Source of the DNA: Brachypodius melanocephalos
Taxonomy: Eukaryota > Chordata > Aves > Passeriformes > Pycnonotidae
Direction of reading: 5' to 3'
DNA length: 64,000 nt
Assembly (NCBI GenBank): GCA_013398615.1
Contig: VZSR01003816.1
Coordinates: forward strand, 13,103,029-13,167,028
Shown piece by piece: positions 24,671 through 36,341 of the stretch; the stretch's first letter is position 1, and each line of letters begins with the position of its first letter. The position numbers were made by a program, and so were the translations under genes. Under the pieces are notes generated by a model. That model had not been told where the DNA came from. It ran no database searches and worked only from the letters and a program-made list of their open reading frames with translations.

Positions 24671-25984
24671 GACAGTGGCACAATAGAGTTAACAAACTGA
24701 CATAACAGGAGTACATAATGAATTCATCAGCCTTCCCAACTGAGGACAGACTTAACAGCAGCCCTCCTACACCACGTGTAGTGCCTCCAAAGAGACATGA
24801 AACACGGCTGCTGTGAATGGAACAGTGAGAGAGAGCTGAGTCACACTTCAGGAAATAATGGCTTTCAGTTACACACAATTACATGACAGTCCAAACTTTT
24901 TCACATGAAGAAAAATAAACAAGACCAAATTAACTTACAAGTTATTACAAGACACTGAGAAACTGATTTCAAACTGTCACTTTACGGCTGTGCCTGTTCA
25001 GCTCACAGCGATGCACTCTGCATTACTGAGCCTCTAAGGACAAAAATACACTCACCAGCTGCTCTGCATTGTCATAAACCTTGCCTCTAATACTGTAGCA
25101 TCTTCCTCAGCTGAAAAACACTGTACTTCATTCATGCTGGCAGAAAGAGAGTGGATGCTGCAGCAGATTTCCAGGGACAACAACTCATGTGCCCAGGGCA
25201 CGTTTGTCTCACAGAGGAATCAGCATTCCTTTTCTCACCAGCATTGGTAAGAATGGTAAAGGCCAGCTGGAACTGGGCTGGAAAATGCTGGTGCCAATGT
25301 GCAACTGGAGACAAGGAGAGAGCAAGAACTTCCCCATGCCAACAACACCTTGGTTGGAAGTGCTTGTCAGATGCAGAACCACGTACTGGTTTCCACTCAG
25401 CTTCGCTTGTTCCTGACATTACAATTCTAATCCATTATCCTGTTCAGCCCTTTGACTGGTTTGATTTTTCTAGTTTCTGGGATATTGTTACTAAAGTCTA
25501 GTCCAGTAACAGAGTGTGGCTCATGTACTCCTCACTCTGCATTTGCTGTATTTGAAGTATCTTATCTCTGTGTGTTTTGGATTAAGCTCCATGCTCACAT
25601 ACATCAATCCCTCACTAAGTTTGCCAGCACTGGGGACTTTTCTATTCCCTCCCTCAACCCTGGAGAGTTAGTGGAAGGTTAGGAGAAATGTCTGTGTGGT
25701 TATTTAGACATTAACTCCTTTTACCTGTCAGTTATTGATGCCCCAAGCTTGGCATAGAGCTGGCACAGCAGCAGCACCCTGAGAGAGCTGCTCCACACAA
25801 GGAAAACACACGTGCAAATGGATGTTATGTCCATCTGTGCCTTGTCCTGCATCACCTGGGGAACGACTGTGTTCTGCTGAGGGTGTTTGATGGGACAGTG
25901 CCTGGAATTCCTGTGTGTGACTGGGATAACTAAAGACTACATCGGTGTGTGGGACCTCATTGCTCCCCACAACTGCCCAGCCAG
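24671..25984. other. Unassigned AT-richer stretch, possible 3' part of an antisense transcript
   Basis: This 1.3 kb differs from the GC-rich DNA to its left in having balanced composition and few CpG. Short open frames on both strands resemble nothing known. If the minus-strand poly(A) signal at 24664 is used, this would be untranslated or non-coding RNA sequence. Confidence 0.3.
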
Positions 25985-26282
25985 GAGGGTGCAGTGAGGT
26001 GGGGCTCACCTCCTCTGCCATGCTGCAGAGGGAGGACAAGAGGATATGGCTTAAGCTGAGACACAGGAGGTTCAGATTAAATATTAGACATTTTTTCTTC
26101 ACTTTTCAGGTGGTCAGGCTTTGGAAGGGGCTGCCCAGGGAGGTGGTGCAGTCCCCATCCATGGGAGTGTTTGAGAAGCATCTGATCTGGCACTGTGTGA
26201 TGTAGGTTTGGGGTTTAGGGGTTACAGTGGCAGTGCTGGTGGAAGCTTCGATTGGATGATCTTAAAGGCCTCTTCCAACCTT
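25985..26282 (+). mobile_element. CR1 LINE 3' fragment, sense
   Basis: It follows the avian CR1 3' untranslated pattern in order: AGGTTCAGATTAAATATTAG, then TTTTTTCTTCAC, GGGGCTGCCCAGGGAGGTGG, a stretch like TGTTTGAGAAGCATCTG, and the terminal GATGATCTTAAAGGCCTCTT CCAACC region near 26255-26281. It is a 5'-truncated dead copy with many differences from the consensus as I recall it. The left boundary is approximate. Confidence 0.85.
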
Positions 26283-26400
26283 GATCGCAGAGTAACAGAA
26301 ATCTCCTGAGCTGGAAGGGACGGACAGGGATGATCCAGTTCATGGATGTGCAGAAGATCCCCCAACAATCCCACCCTGGGTATCCCTGGCAGCGCTGTCC
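26283..26400 (-). mobile_element. CR1 LINE 3' fragment, antisense, cut by the gap
   Basis: Directly after the sense CR1 tail comes a block with GAGCTGGAAGGGACGGACAG, GATGATCCAGTTCATGG, CCCCCAACAATCCCACCCTG and GGCAGCGCTGTCC. This is the reverse complement of another bird CR1 3' end. It runs into the N gap, so its inner part is missing. The two elements meet 3' end to 3' end. Confidence 0.8.
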
Positions 26401-26500
26401 NNNNNNNNNNNNNNNNNNNNNNNNNNNNNNNNNNNNNNNNNNNNNNNNNNNNNNNNNNNNNNNNNNNNNNNNNNNNNNNNNNNNNNNNNNNNNNNNNNNN
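26401..26500. other. Assembly gap, 100 N
   Basis: Exactly 100 N, a common placeholder for a gap of unknown size. The left flank lies inside an antisense CR1 tail and the right flank inside a CpG island, both hard to assemble. The missing first coding exon of TNRC6A, and probably the promoter core, most likely fall here. Confidence 0.95.
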
Positions 26501-27060
26501 AGCCCCGCGGAGCCGCAGCCGATGGGATCGGGCTCTCCGCGGCGGTGGGGCCGCCCGGAGGGGTCGCGGCGCCCGCCTGGAGCGATGTGCCCCGTTCTTC
26601 CCGGGCCGAGCCGAGCCGAGCCGAGCCGAGCCGAGCCGTGCCCTCCACAGCGCGGAGTTCGCTCCTGCGGGGCCGGCAGCGCCCGCGGCCGCCGGTGCGG
26701 CACGGAGCGTCCCGGTGCGGCACGGAGCGCCCCGGTGCTGCGCTCGAACCGCGTCCGCGGGCTGAAGTGATGCAGCAGAATTGTTTTCCCTAAAGTCCTT
26801 GAGACGGTGCAGTGCGAGGAGGGCCGCCGGGGCTGGGTGTGGGGCGCAGGCGGTGCACAGGGACGGTGCGGATGGGGCGGCAGCGCTGGCAGGTGCGGGC
26901 TGCAGGGATGGTGCTGCCGGGGCACACACGGGATCGCTGGGGCACACCGCCGGGGCAGATCCCGCTCCCCTCGCCGGCCCTGGGGACACCCCCCGGGCCA
27001 TCCGTGCTCTCCCCCTTCCCTCCTGACCAACCCCACCTGGAGATCCCTGTGCATCCTGAC
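26501..27060 (+). promoter_or_regulatory. CpG island at the TNRC6A 5' end
   Basis: Immediately right of the assembly gap the sequence is very GC- and CpG-rich until about 27060, then turns AT-rich at once. It sits 70 bases before the first visible TNRC6A exon, the expected place for a housekeeping-type promoter and 5' untranslated exon. It contains six and a half GCCGA repeats (26605-26638) and a direct 20-base tandem pair near 26695-26735. No TATA box is seen. The exact start site cannot be set because the island begins inside the gap. Confidence 0.7.
26605..26638 (+). repeat. (GCCGA)n pentanucleotide repeat
   Basis: Six full copies of GCCGA plus GCCG, inside the promoter CpG island. A short GC-rich microsatellite of this type is prone to length change and to sequencing dropout. 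Confidence 0.9.
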
Positions 27061-27127
27061 CCGCACCGGTTTTATTTTCGTGCTGCATTGCTGTTGACAT
27101 GGAAACCAATACCACTTTCTGTTCCAG

Positions 27128-27175
27128 AGAATTGGAAGCTAAAGCTACCAAAGAAGTCGAAAGAAAACTAAGCAG
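27128..27175 (+). CDS. TNRC6A: TNRC6A visible exon 1 (N-terminus)
   Basis: A 48-base exon. Its acceptor is a pyrimidine-rich tract ending TTCCAG, and its donor is AG|gtaag. It begins with one base completing an Arg codon and then reads ELEAKATKEVERKLS, with a split Arg codon at the end. The known family protein starts Met-Arg followed by this segment, so the preceding exon should end in ATG AG. No such exon with a following donor was found between the gap and this exon. The peptide is charged and probably helical. Confidence 0.93.
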
Positions 27176-28112
27176 GTAAGAGACTAATTTAAATTCCCTC
27201 CCACAGTTTAGATGGAAAGGTGGCCTAGGGCTGGGAATAGTTGTGGGCTTTATCGCAAGCTTTCATCTCTTGTTAATTGTAAGGATAAAAAACCCCTCTG
27301 AATTTGAAAACATTCCGTATTGCATGGAGAAATGTCTGCAAGTTTAATTAGTTCTGTAGACTAAACACCTTTTTAACTGGTTTTTTTTGTGTGTGTAACA
27401 ACTTCAGATGTTTAATACAGTTTCTTTAATAGGGGAGGGTTTTGAAGAGAAAAATAACTTTTCTGCACTAAGTTGTAGTACCTAACAATAACTGAAAAAT
27501 CAATCAAGAATTTGGGGTTTTTTTATACACTTCAGCCAAATATTGTTTGGAGGCAAGACAGTTGTGGCAAGAACTGGAATAATCTTTATGTTGCCGTATA
27601 ACTACTGGCTTTACCTCTTTTGCCATGAAGAGTTAGCTGGTGAATTTCCTGTTTACATGTAGATTTTAGAATGAGAACTTAACAGAATGGGCTTGGGAGT
27701 TAACTCCTTAACTTGGGAGTTTAGGGTCATGTTGAACTAACCATTTTGTGCCATAACATGTATCACTTTTGTATTTAAGTTGTTTCTTCTGCACCGTTTG
27801 TTTTTGGTCAGGTGACTTTCTCTCAAGTATCTGCTCTGTTGGTTACATCCTTTGTTTTCAACTTCTGTCCTACTTCCTTTTTGGGTTCTTTTTCAGTTAG
27901 ACCTTTATAGGCGTTTTGCTAGTGATCTGTTAAAGGCATTTCCACTGGGGCCTGTTGAAATGTGCCCAAACCCTAAGTATAGCTGATAGAATCTCAGGTT
28001 TGGTACCCTGCTTTTTTCCTTCTTTCGTGTGCCCCAGCAGTCTCCACCTTCCAGGCTGAGCTATGATTGTACTGTGCAAACTGCTTTGCTTCCCCTGCTC
28101 TCAGTGGGTGTC

Positions 28113-28157
28113 TTTTTTTTTTTTTCTTTTTTTTTCTTTTTTTTTTTTTTTTTTTTT
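28113..28157 (+). repeat. Interrupted poly-T tract
   Basis: Forty-five bases of T broken only by two C, in TNRC6A intron 1. No adjoining retrotransposon body was recognised on either strand. Confidence 0.9.
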
Positions 28158-30595
28158 GGTAATACACTTCAGTGTGAATGATTTTTCCCACATTGTTGTT
28201 GAAATACAGGGAATAATTGGGGTACATGGGAACCTTTGGTGCATTGCTGTTAACCCGTCAGCGTTCAGGGGCTCACTGCATTCACAATGCCAGAAGTGAT
28301 TTCAGAACTGTTATTCAGAGTGACAGAGTGCTAAGTTCAGAGCAGTTCTTGGTGCCAGACTTAGTAAGTCAGGAGATCTTCACATTTTTATGACCTTAGC
28401 AGAGATCTTGTCATGCTGGCAGGCAGTGCCGAGAGTGAGAAGTGAAAGAAAACTACAGAACTTCCAAAATTCAGTGCTTGGAGAATAAATTCTGCTATGG
28501 AATGGGTCCCCATGCCTCTCTGACCCAGAGGGGTATGTTTTATTCATTTAAAAGATTCAGAACTGGTTTGAAGTTCACATTAATGCCCCAGCTGGTTTAT
28601 GTTTAGCCAGGGAGCTCTCGCTGTGTGAGCACACAGCTGATAAACCATGGCATGCCTGCACTGGATAGACCTGATTAATTGTTTTACTGGGGTAGAGCTC
28701 AGCAGATAGCCCTCGTTCTTCCTCCAATGTCATTATTTACAGTCTTATTAAATTTGCAGTGACCTAGTCGAACTGTAAAAGAGTAAATATCCTTTCCTGG
28801 GAAGGTACATAGACCTGTGCTAGAGTTTATGTTAATCTCAGATTTCACAGTGTGGATGTAGACTGTGAACTCCACGGGATGTTGGCTTTGCTTTGTGTGT
28901 GTTCTAAAGTCACTTCTGGAGTTTATGCTTGTAAATTAATGGGTAGCAAATACACTTTTTAATCTTACTGGGAATATTGGCCTAGACTGTGGGTTTGTGA
29001 TAGGATGAGTATTACAGCTTTCAGTGCAGCTTGCTTATTCAGTTGGAGTGATTCCTGTTTTACACTCAGGATTAGCATTTGGTTTGTCTGGCCTTTTGGA
29101 AAAGAATTCTCATTTGGCCTGTGTTCTCTCTAAAATTCATACATGCCTGGTGCTGTGCAAATATTCCTGGTCTCAAAAATAAGCTTTTTGTGCATGACTT
29201 GTGAAAGTGATTCAAATAAATCCATTGCACACTCCGTTGTGGCATCATATTACAAATGGAATGTCAGCCACCACAAGAGCTGTCTGCTGTTAACTGGGGA
29301 AATCTAAGAGTTAAATTTGGTTAAAATCAGGACTGGTAAAATCACCACTTAGTTCTTCTGATTTAAGCAATAACTTTTCAATTCTGTTTGGTAAACAGGG
29401 CTTTCCTGCCTCATTTATGTGGAACTGAGAGAAGGTAAATATCTGAAATATGTTGCCAATCATTTTCCCAAACCCAGGGGTTTGACTGTTGCTTCACAAG
29501 CATGCAAACCATGGGGAAGAGTCTCCATTGCTTCCATCCACCTGTGATTCTGCCCACCTTGGTTGCAGACTGGCCATGTTTTGGGAGAGCAAACTTCTCA
29601 CCTCTAGATTTATTTCATCCATGTATTCTGTAAAGTTACCACTGTACAACTGATTTTTATGCTTTCATGTAATAATAACCACCATATTTCTGTGGTATCT
29701 TTCTTATCTGCTGCAAGGAAAACACAGAGCTGGCCCAGTGATAGAGACATATAAAGCCAGGGAGAAGTGTAGTTGTTTCTGTTGATGTGTAAGCATTTGA
29801 TTTTCTGTTGGGTTTCTGGGAGTGGACCTTTCTCCTGATAAACTTCTTATGGAGAGATATCTGCTGTGCAGTGGGAAGAGTTTATTGCAGAGAAAACATT
29901 CTGTTCATGCTTTCAAGACCTTTATAGATGCTTGGGTAAAATAGCACGTCCCTTTCTCCTGCACAGACACCTTCTGAGGCTGTACAGGGTTGCAGGTGGT
30001 CCCCACGGGGTCTCTGTGGTGTTTGGGTCTCACAGCAGCCCCTGTGCAGGCAGTGCTGCCTCTGCAGCAGCCTGGAGCTGATGCTGGCCTCGAGCAGTTG
30101 ATTATGGAGGAGCAGTTTAATCTGCCTTCCTGGGTTCCTCATTTGTTACAGGAAGATAGGGATTGTTTATGGCTGCTGCTGCTGGAGTCCTGTGTAGCTG
30201 GATGATAAACTTCTGGGAAAGAGATCTGTCTTTTGTCTGCTTATGTAGCAGCGAGCATCTTGGACGGAACTCAAGGGCAGAACTAACACAGATATTTCAG
30301 AATTGTGGTCCATTTGTAGTCCTCGTATTTGGGAGCATCATTCTGATGAGGCAGCCTCTGTATTAGGGAAATGGGAAAGCTGAGTGGATTCCAGGTAATC
30401 GGCAATGGCAGAGCACGGTAGGTAGAATTCTGTCTCTTCACTTTTAGGGTGGTAATTTAAAGACTGAGGTATTTAAAAGCAAAAGAGAAAGTAGCTGATA
30501 CACATTTACTAATTAATTATTCATTGAAGTTTTTTTTTTTTTTTCCAGTTTTTAGTTTGGCAGCACCTCTCCTCTCTGTTAATAGCTGGAAAGAG

Positions 30596-30620
30596 CACAC
30601 ACACACACACACACACACAC
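30596..30620 (+). repeat. (CA)n microsatellite
   Basis: About twelve CA units in TNRC6A intron 1. Confidence 0.9.
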
Positions 30621-33600
30621 GTCTGGAAATGAGTGGGTTTGTTTTGTTCTCACTGCCTGAGGCTCTCAGTGCTCCGAGGAACACGCTGGGTGGGTTCAGG
30701 TGCCAGAGCTTTTCCATCTGAGGCACTGGCAGGGTTTGTTGGATTGTTCTGTTAACTTCAAAGTACTGCTGTCTATTCCATAAACTCCAAGTGCTCCTTT
30801 GGTGTAGAGTGCTGTTTTGTGGATGGTATAAATAAAGGAACTGTAGGATCCCGTTTTAGTCTAAATATACATTTTATAATTGATTTTTTGTAGAATGCTG
30901 GTGAGTAGAAAAGCTAGCTGTTGGTTTTTACAGATCCTGAGAAATCACTTTCATTGGTAATTTTATGGGATTGTGTTATTTCAAGAAACTGGAAGATGAG
31001 GGAACTTGTAGGTCAGAACACAGAAGATTTGTCAGTCTCAGCAGCATTTGAAAGTCTGTAGATCAGCTGTAGATTGAACATGTGGTGCTGTCTTTGCAGA
31101 ATAGTTAAAGATCTTTCAATCCCTGATACTTACCTGTAGATACCTGGCAGTGTTCCATTTGTAGCACTGCAAGTTAATTTATAACTAGAAGAAGAGCAAA
31201 TGGTAGAAGGGATTTATTTATTTATTTATTTTCAAAAAAAAAAATTTTAAAATGTCCATCACTGAAAATTTTACACTGTGCTGTGTATAACAATTTCTAA
31301 TTCTTACTTGTATGTTTGCTCTATACCTCTGTTCATCCCTCCAGTGATGGGAGCTCACAATTCTTGTAACCCTCATTTCTTCAGTGTGAAGATAGAATTT
31401 TGATTTTATTGTTGCCTTTTGATATATTGTAACAGCAAAGATAGCAAAGCTGCACAAACCTTAATTACTGCATCCTCAACCTGTCTGCCTGGGGAAATAT
31501 GGGTGAACTTGATTTTGCTCTTCTGCCACATAAGAATAAAGGTTAAGTATGTCTAATTCAGCTCAGGTATTTTTACAATGCTAAGGTGGAGCTTTAGAAA
31601 TTAAAGATTAATAGTACTCTTTTTTTTTTCAAGAAGTAAAGTAATAAATGAAGCATGTTTTGATACAAATATTACCTGAAATGTTTGCAGTTTGAGCATG
31701 ACAGCTTTTTCCACTTCAGAAGCGAAATAACAAATCAGGCCATACAAAAATAAAATGCCTTGTACTGTCTTGATAACCTGTCTTAGAAGACTAAAAAGTT
31801 GGTTTTGTTTGTTTTGTTTTTTTTAATAGCTTAATTGAGGAAAGCATTTTAGTAGTTTGTTGGGTTTTTTCTCCTTGTGTACAAAGAAGAATTGTGCTGG
31901 GGTACATAATTGGAACAAAAATTTACTGTTAAATAAATAACGGTAAATATTTATCTGACCCTCGGTCTGCTTAAATTTATATAGATAACAACAGCTTCTC
32001 CTTGCCCATCTTCAGAGCCATCAAATGTGCAGTCTCTCCTGAGATCAAGATCCATTTTCATTTTACCTCACTTGAAAATAAAGCACCTTTCAAGTTAAGC
32101 TGTTGAAGCCGGAGGCCTTTGTTCTGTCTCCGATGTGGATTTCCTATTGCCGGGGTTTATTTTCACTTGATCTAAATTGAAAAATATGGTTTGCATTTCT
32201 GCTAAGACCATTTAACCTTGAGCGAGCTAATCCTGTTACCCAGGAGGAGAAGGGCAGTGCGTGTGTGTTCTGGTGGAGGTTGGATGTCTGATAGGTGCAA
32301 TCCCAGATTCCTGTTTATGTATTCACGTTATCAATCGGAATGCTCGCTCCTCGCTTTCCTCAGCCACCTGGCACACCAGTGTGCTGCTGCAAACACTTGG
32401 GCCACACAAGGTCGATGGATTAAGCCTCCCAGGTGTAGGAAAAGCCCAGCAAAGGCAGCAGTTAATTTTCTGGTTTGCGTTGTTGCCACGAGGCCGAGTT
32501 CCTGCCGTGGTTCCTGTCTTGTGCTCTAAAGGACCCTGGAGCTGCTGCTGGTTTGTCCTCAGGAGCAGGGAGCTTTTAGTCCCAGGAGATAAATGGGAAA
32601 TGCCACCTTCCACTCGTGTTCCTCAAGGAGCAGCAGCAGAAATGGAGCTTGTTTCTTATGTGTTCTAGCAGAGGTTGGGGTCAGAGTGAATCCCATCATT
32701 TGCTGTCTGCTGAGAGGGCCATGGGTTTGTGTGTTGGGAAGAATAAAGGAGACTCGTGCTTCCAGCTGTCAGAAATGGAAATACAGCTGTTCTGTGTGAG
32801 ACTCTGCTGACTTAATTGGCAGATGGGAATTTTGGTCTCAAGCCTGTCTTACTTGAAGGGTTAAGTTTTCAGGGAAGGGCAGGGACAAGGAAGGGCTTTG
32901 CTGCTGCTGCTGCTTAGTTGTACCAGTTGGGTTAGTTTTGCTCTGAGATTTGATGTTATAGTGGTAATTAATACTCATAAAAACTTACAATGAACTATAG
33001 GTTGATGTTTTTTATCTAGGGAATACCTAGAGTCCTGATCATAGGAGGGGTTTGTGTCTTCTAAGCTAGTTTTGTAATCTAAAATCGGTTTGTCTTAGAA
33101 AGATAAAATTTGAATGAACACAGTGTCAGAATTTAGGAGTTCTGTTCTTGCTGTGAAAAAAGCCAACGATGCTGTGGTAGAATATTCCAGAGATATTGGT
33201 ATGTTAGTTGTTAGCATCTGTATTCCCAAAATGAAATGTAATTGTGTTGATTTAACTGTAACAGGAATTGATGAGGGTTTTTTTTTTTTCCTGTGAAAAT
33301 ACTACTTTGCATTCTGCTTGCTCTTGAACATGCTACAGCTTTCTTCTAAAAGCAGAATGATTTTTCAGTTAATGCAGTTTTGGCATGTGATAGACTGAAA
33401 TTTGTTATACAAAGCAAGTGCTGGTGGCTGTCTTAACTCCTAGAACTCTGCTCAGGTTATTTTAGATGCTGGATCTATAGGAGCTGTTTCCTATTTTTCT
33501 CCAGTTCCAACTGCCTGTTAAAATTTGGACTGTCCCAAATGAACCCAAACTGAGGGTCAGTATCACCAACATCCCTGTGGTTCCAAATGCTCAGGGTGTG

Positions 33601-34962
33601 ACAGGAAGGGGCAAAACTGACTGAAGTGTCACCTTTGTAGAGCAGGGATGTCACTGCACGTTAATCATCACCTCAGATCTGCACAGCAGCGAGGGAATGC
33701 ACTAAATGAAACTGGCCAGCTGGAATTGTTTCTGTGGTTAGGTGTCTGACCTCTTAGTTGTCCATGAAGTCATTTTTGAGACCTAATTGTAAATGCAAGA
33801 TTGCTTTTGCAGTGAGACTGTCCTCGTGGGTCTTGGCAGCCAGCAGATGAAGCTGTGATAAAACGCAAAACAGCCACGTTGTGTTTGATGCTCTGGCAGT
33901 GTGTGTGTGGGGGTCTCAGAAATAAAACTTTTGGGTAATTATTTTGCATACCTTAGCACGTCAGCCGCCGTTATTCCTTAAAAGAAGTAACTAATGCTTG
34001 CTTTCTGTTATTAGAAAAATCTTAGAAGCCAGAATTTGGTCAGTGGAAGCTGATGCCTGCACTCGCTTTGAAAGGGATTTGAGCTGAGTTAAAAGTAGAA
34101 TTAACTGGTTGTTTATATATCTAAAGAAGTAATGGAAGTTTTAGTACCTGTGGACTATCTTGTGGTTTAATACATTCAATTTGCATTGCTTCTGACAGGC
34201 ATCAAACTATCTTATTTAAAACTGGAGGTTTATGGGTGGTTTGTGGTGAAAAGGCAGCCAGCTCAGTGTTTCAAGGCAGATCCAAACCATGTAGTCACTG
34301 CCCCATATTGGCATTGTTAGTTCTTTTTCTCCAAAAACTTTGGAAGTCTGTTTTTAAGCAGCATGAACTGGACAGTGCTGTTCCTGCTCAGCCTTGGTTT
34401 GAGCAGGAATACTCTGTATCAAGTAACGTTAATTAACGAACCAAGTTTTGGTTTCGCTTTTGACAAGTTAGGGTTTTGTTTCTCGGTCAGGGAGCTCTGA
34501 AATGGCCCTGCTGGTGCCAGCTGTGGTCTGCCCTGCCCACACTGGGCTGTTTCCTGGCAGAGGTGGTTTGGGATGAGGGAGCTGGGGCACATGCACAGGC
34601 TGTGTGTGGCTTAGGCTGCGTGCAGGAACACTCCAGGCTGGCGTGTGCCAGGGCTCACTCACACCAGTTCAGGGAGAGATTAAATAACATCTGAATTTGT
34701 TGGCTTTTCAACCAAATTCAAGTCTAAATCTTCATTATAAGCTTTGGAAGAAAGAAGTCCTTACATGTAGCTTGACACCACATCTGCCTGAAGTCCTGTC
34801 ATTGGTGGCATCACTGAGGGACTGTCCCTGTAGAAATAGGATCCAATTAGAAAGAAAATTCCCCAGTTCCTTTTGTGTCACTGTGAAATAATTGTTCTAA
34901 AATGAATCTAAGTGTGTACAAATTGTATTTTGGGAGAGTTAATTACAAACTCTATGGTTCAG

Positions 34963-35053
34963 GGATTTAGTGCAAGAAGAGGAAGAACAGTTGATGGAAG
35001 AAAGGAAAAAGAGAAAAGAAGACAAGAAAAAGAAGGAAGCTGCTCAAAAAAAG
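34963..35053 (+). CDS. TNRC6A: TNRC6A visible exon 2 (charged coiled segment)
   Basis: A 91-base exon with acceptor GGTTCAG and donor AAG|gtatgt. It completes the split Arg and then reads DLVQEEEEQLMEERKKRKED followed by a Lys-rich tail ending AAQKK. This Glu-then-Lys block is a predicted helix or coiled coil, is typical of the TNRC6A N-terminus, and shows one extra Glu against my memory of the human protein. It ends in phase 0, so it joins cleanly to the following microexon. Confidence 0.95.
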
Positions 35054-36319
35054 GTATGTGGAGCACTGAGAATAAACCTCTGTGCTTGGAGGTGACTAGT
35101 AAAAACAACTGTTCTTATTAATTTAATGTTTTAAATTTGAATGTACTGTCAGTTATTTATAGGTAACTGACGTATTGAACATTGTAATTGGCTCTGTGTA
35201 GTTTCTTAGAAAAGTAAATTTTCGTCTGAGATGACTCTTCTTTTTCCTGGTTGTCAGTTGAGGCAGTCTCAGGTTTGAAGCACTTCAATTTCAGTGTATT
35301 TACTAGTAGAATAAAAATACAGTTTTAAGGCAGTGGGTTTCAGATGCATCCTTATTTTCATTTATCTCCTTATTCTTCAGTATGGAAATACGCCATGAGA
35401 GAATTTGTGGTTAGGGAATAAAAATTTTCATAAAAAAGAAAATATTGACAGCAAAGATGTTTAGGGATGGAAACATTTACAGAAATGCTTGTAAATGCTT
35501 CAGAATCCCTGTTTACTGACAAGATTCTCATCATGGCCATTGATTCTAAATATTGACCCTGAGCTTGAGAGGAGCTGGTAAATGCAGTTTTTAGTCCGGT
35601 GTGTTTCAGCAGGAGCGGAGTGAAGCTGCTCAGCAGTTGTGATCGCAGTGCCTGATGCTGGCTGTGGCTCCAGGAACAGAATGGTTGGTTTGACAGCCAC
35701 AGGCTGGCCAGCAGAACCTGCCAAGGGCTGAGCTGAGCCCTGCTGCAGTCTGGAAGAACCCAGCCTGTGTGGTGCACAGTTAAAACCACACCCCTGAGGT
35801 GCATTTCCGTGCAAGAAATGTTTCTCTCCCATTTGATCCTGTGATAAACTTTTATTCAAATAGATCTCTCATCTTGGCCATATCACAGGTGTAACCCATT
35901 GAATCTTGCAAATGAAAGACTTAAAGCTTTGCCATTTGCTCTCTTATTCTTTTCCATTTCCAGGTCACTCTCCCTTCCCTGCCCTGTTCTACAATAAAAG
36001 TGGTGGCAGCTCTTTGCTTCCAGGCACAGTTTTTAACTCACTTAAAACATCTTAATTTGCAAGTTTAATTCGGTCTGTTTCATGTAGTTATCTTTCAAAT
36101 TAATTTTGTCTTTTATAACATTTAAACAGCTTTTTAAACATAAGGAATAATAGGCCTGGGTTGGTTAGAGAGAGGCTTCTGAAGTAGATAATTAAATAAG
36201 TTGAAACCATTTAAAAAGAGGAAAGTCAAAAGCTAATGTTGCTTTATGAAGTGGCACGTGTACATGTGGTTTCTCTCTTATCGGCACAAATCACTGACAC
36301 TTCTTTTTTCTTGTTCTAG
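35054..36319 (+). other. TNRC6A intron after visible exon 2
   Basis: A 1.3 kb AT-rich intron. I see no repeats or extra exons apart from the strong pyrimidine tract leading to the microexon. Confidence 0.8.
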
Positions 36320-36341
36320 GCCATTGAACAAAAAATCAAAG
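36320..36341 (+). CDS. TNRC6A: TNRC6A visible exon 3 (22-base microexon)
   Basis: A microexon reading AIEQKIK plus one base, between acceptor TTGTTCTAG and donor G|gtaagt. The human protein has a near-identical heptapeptide at the same place. Skipping 22 bases would shift the frame, so this microexon must be included for full-length protein. The pyrimidine tract upstream is very strong, which would help recognition of so short an exon. Confidence 0.92.

Larger units (their letters stand above)
27176..34962 (+). other. TNRC6A intron after visible exon 1
   Basis: A 7.8 kb AT-rich intron with no supported gene. It holds an interrupted poly-T tract (28113-28157), a T run (about 30531-30544), a (CA)n microsatellite (30596-30620) and scattered short open frames without family resemblance. 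Confidence 0.8.

Noticed and set aside
26215..27151. Long minus-strand frames crossing the gap
   Set aside because: They run through 100 N and two CR1 tails, so the apparent length is an artefact.
28113..28157. Poly-T tract as the tail of a minus-strand SINE or processed pseudogene
   Set aside because: No retroposon body, target-site duplication or coding remnant was recognised on either side.
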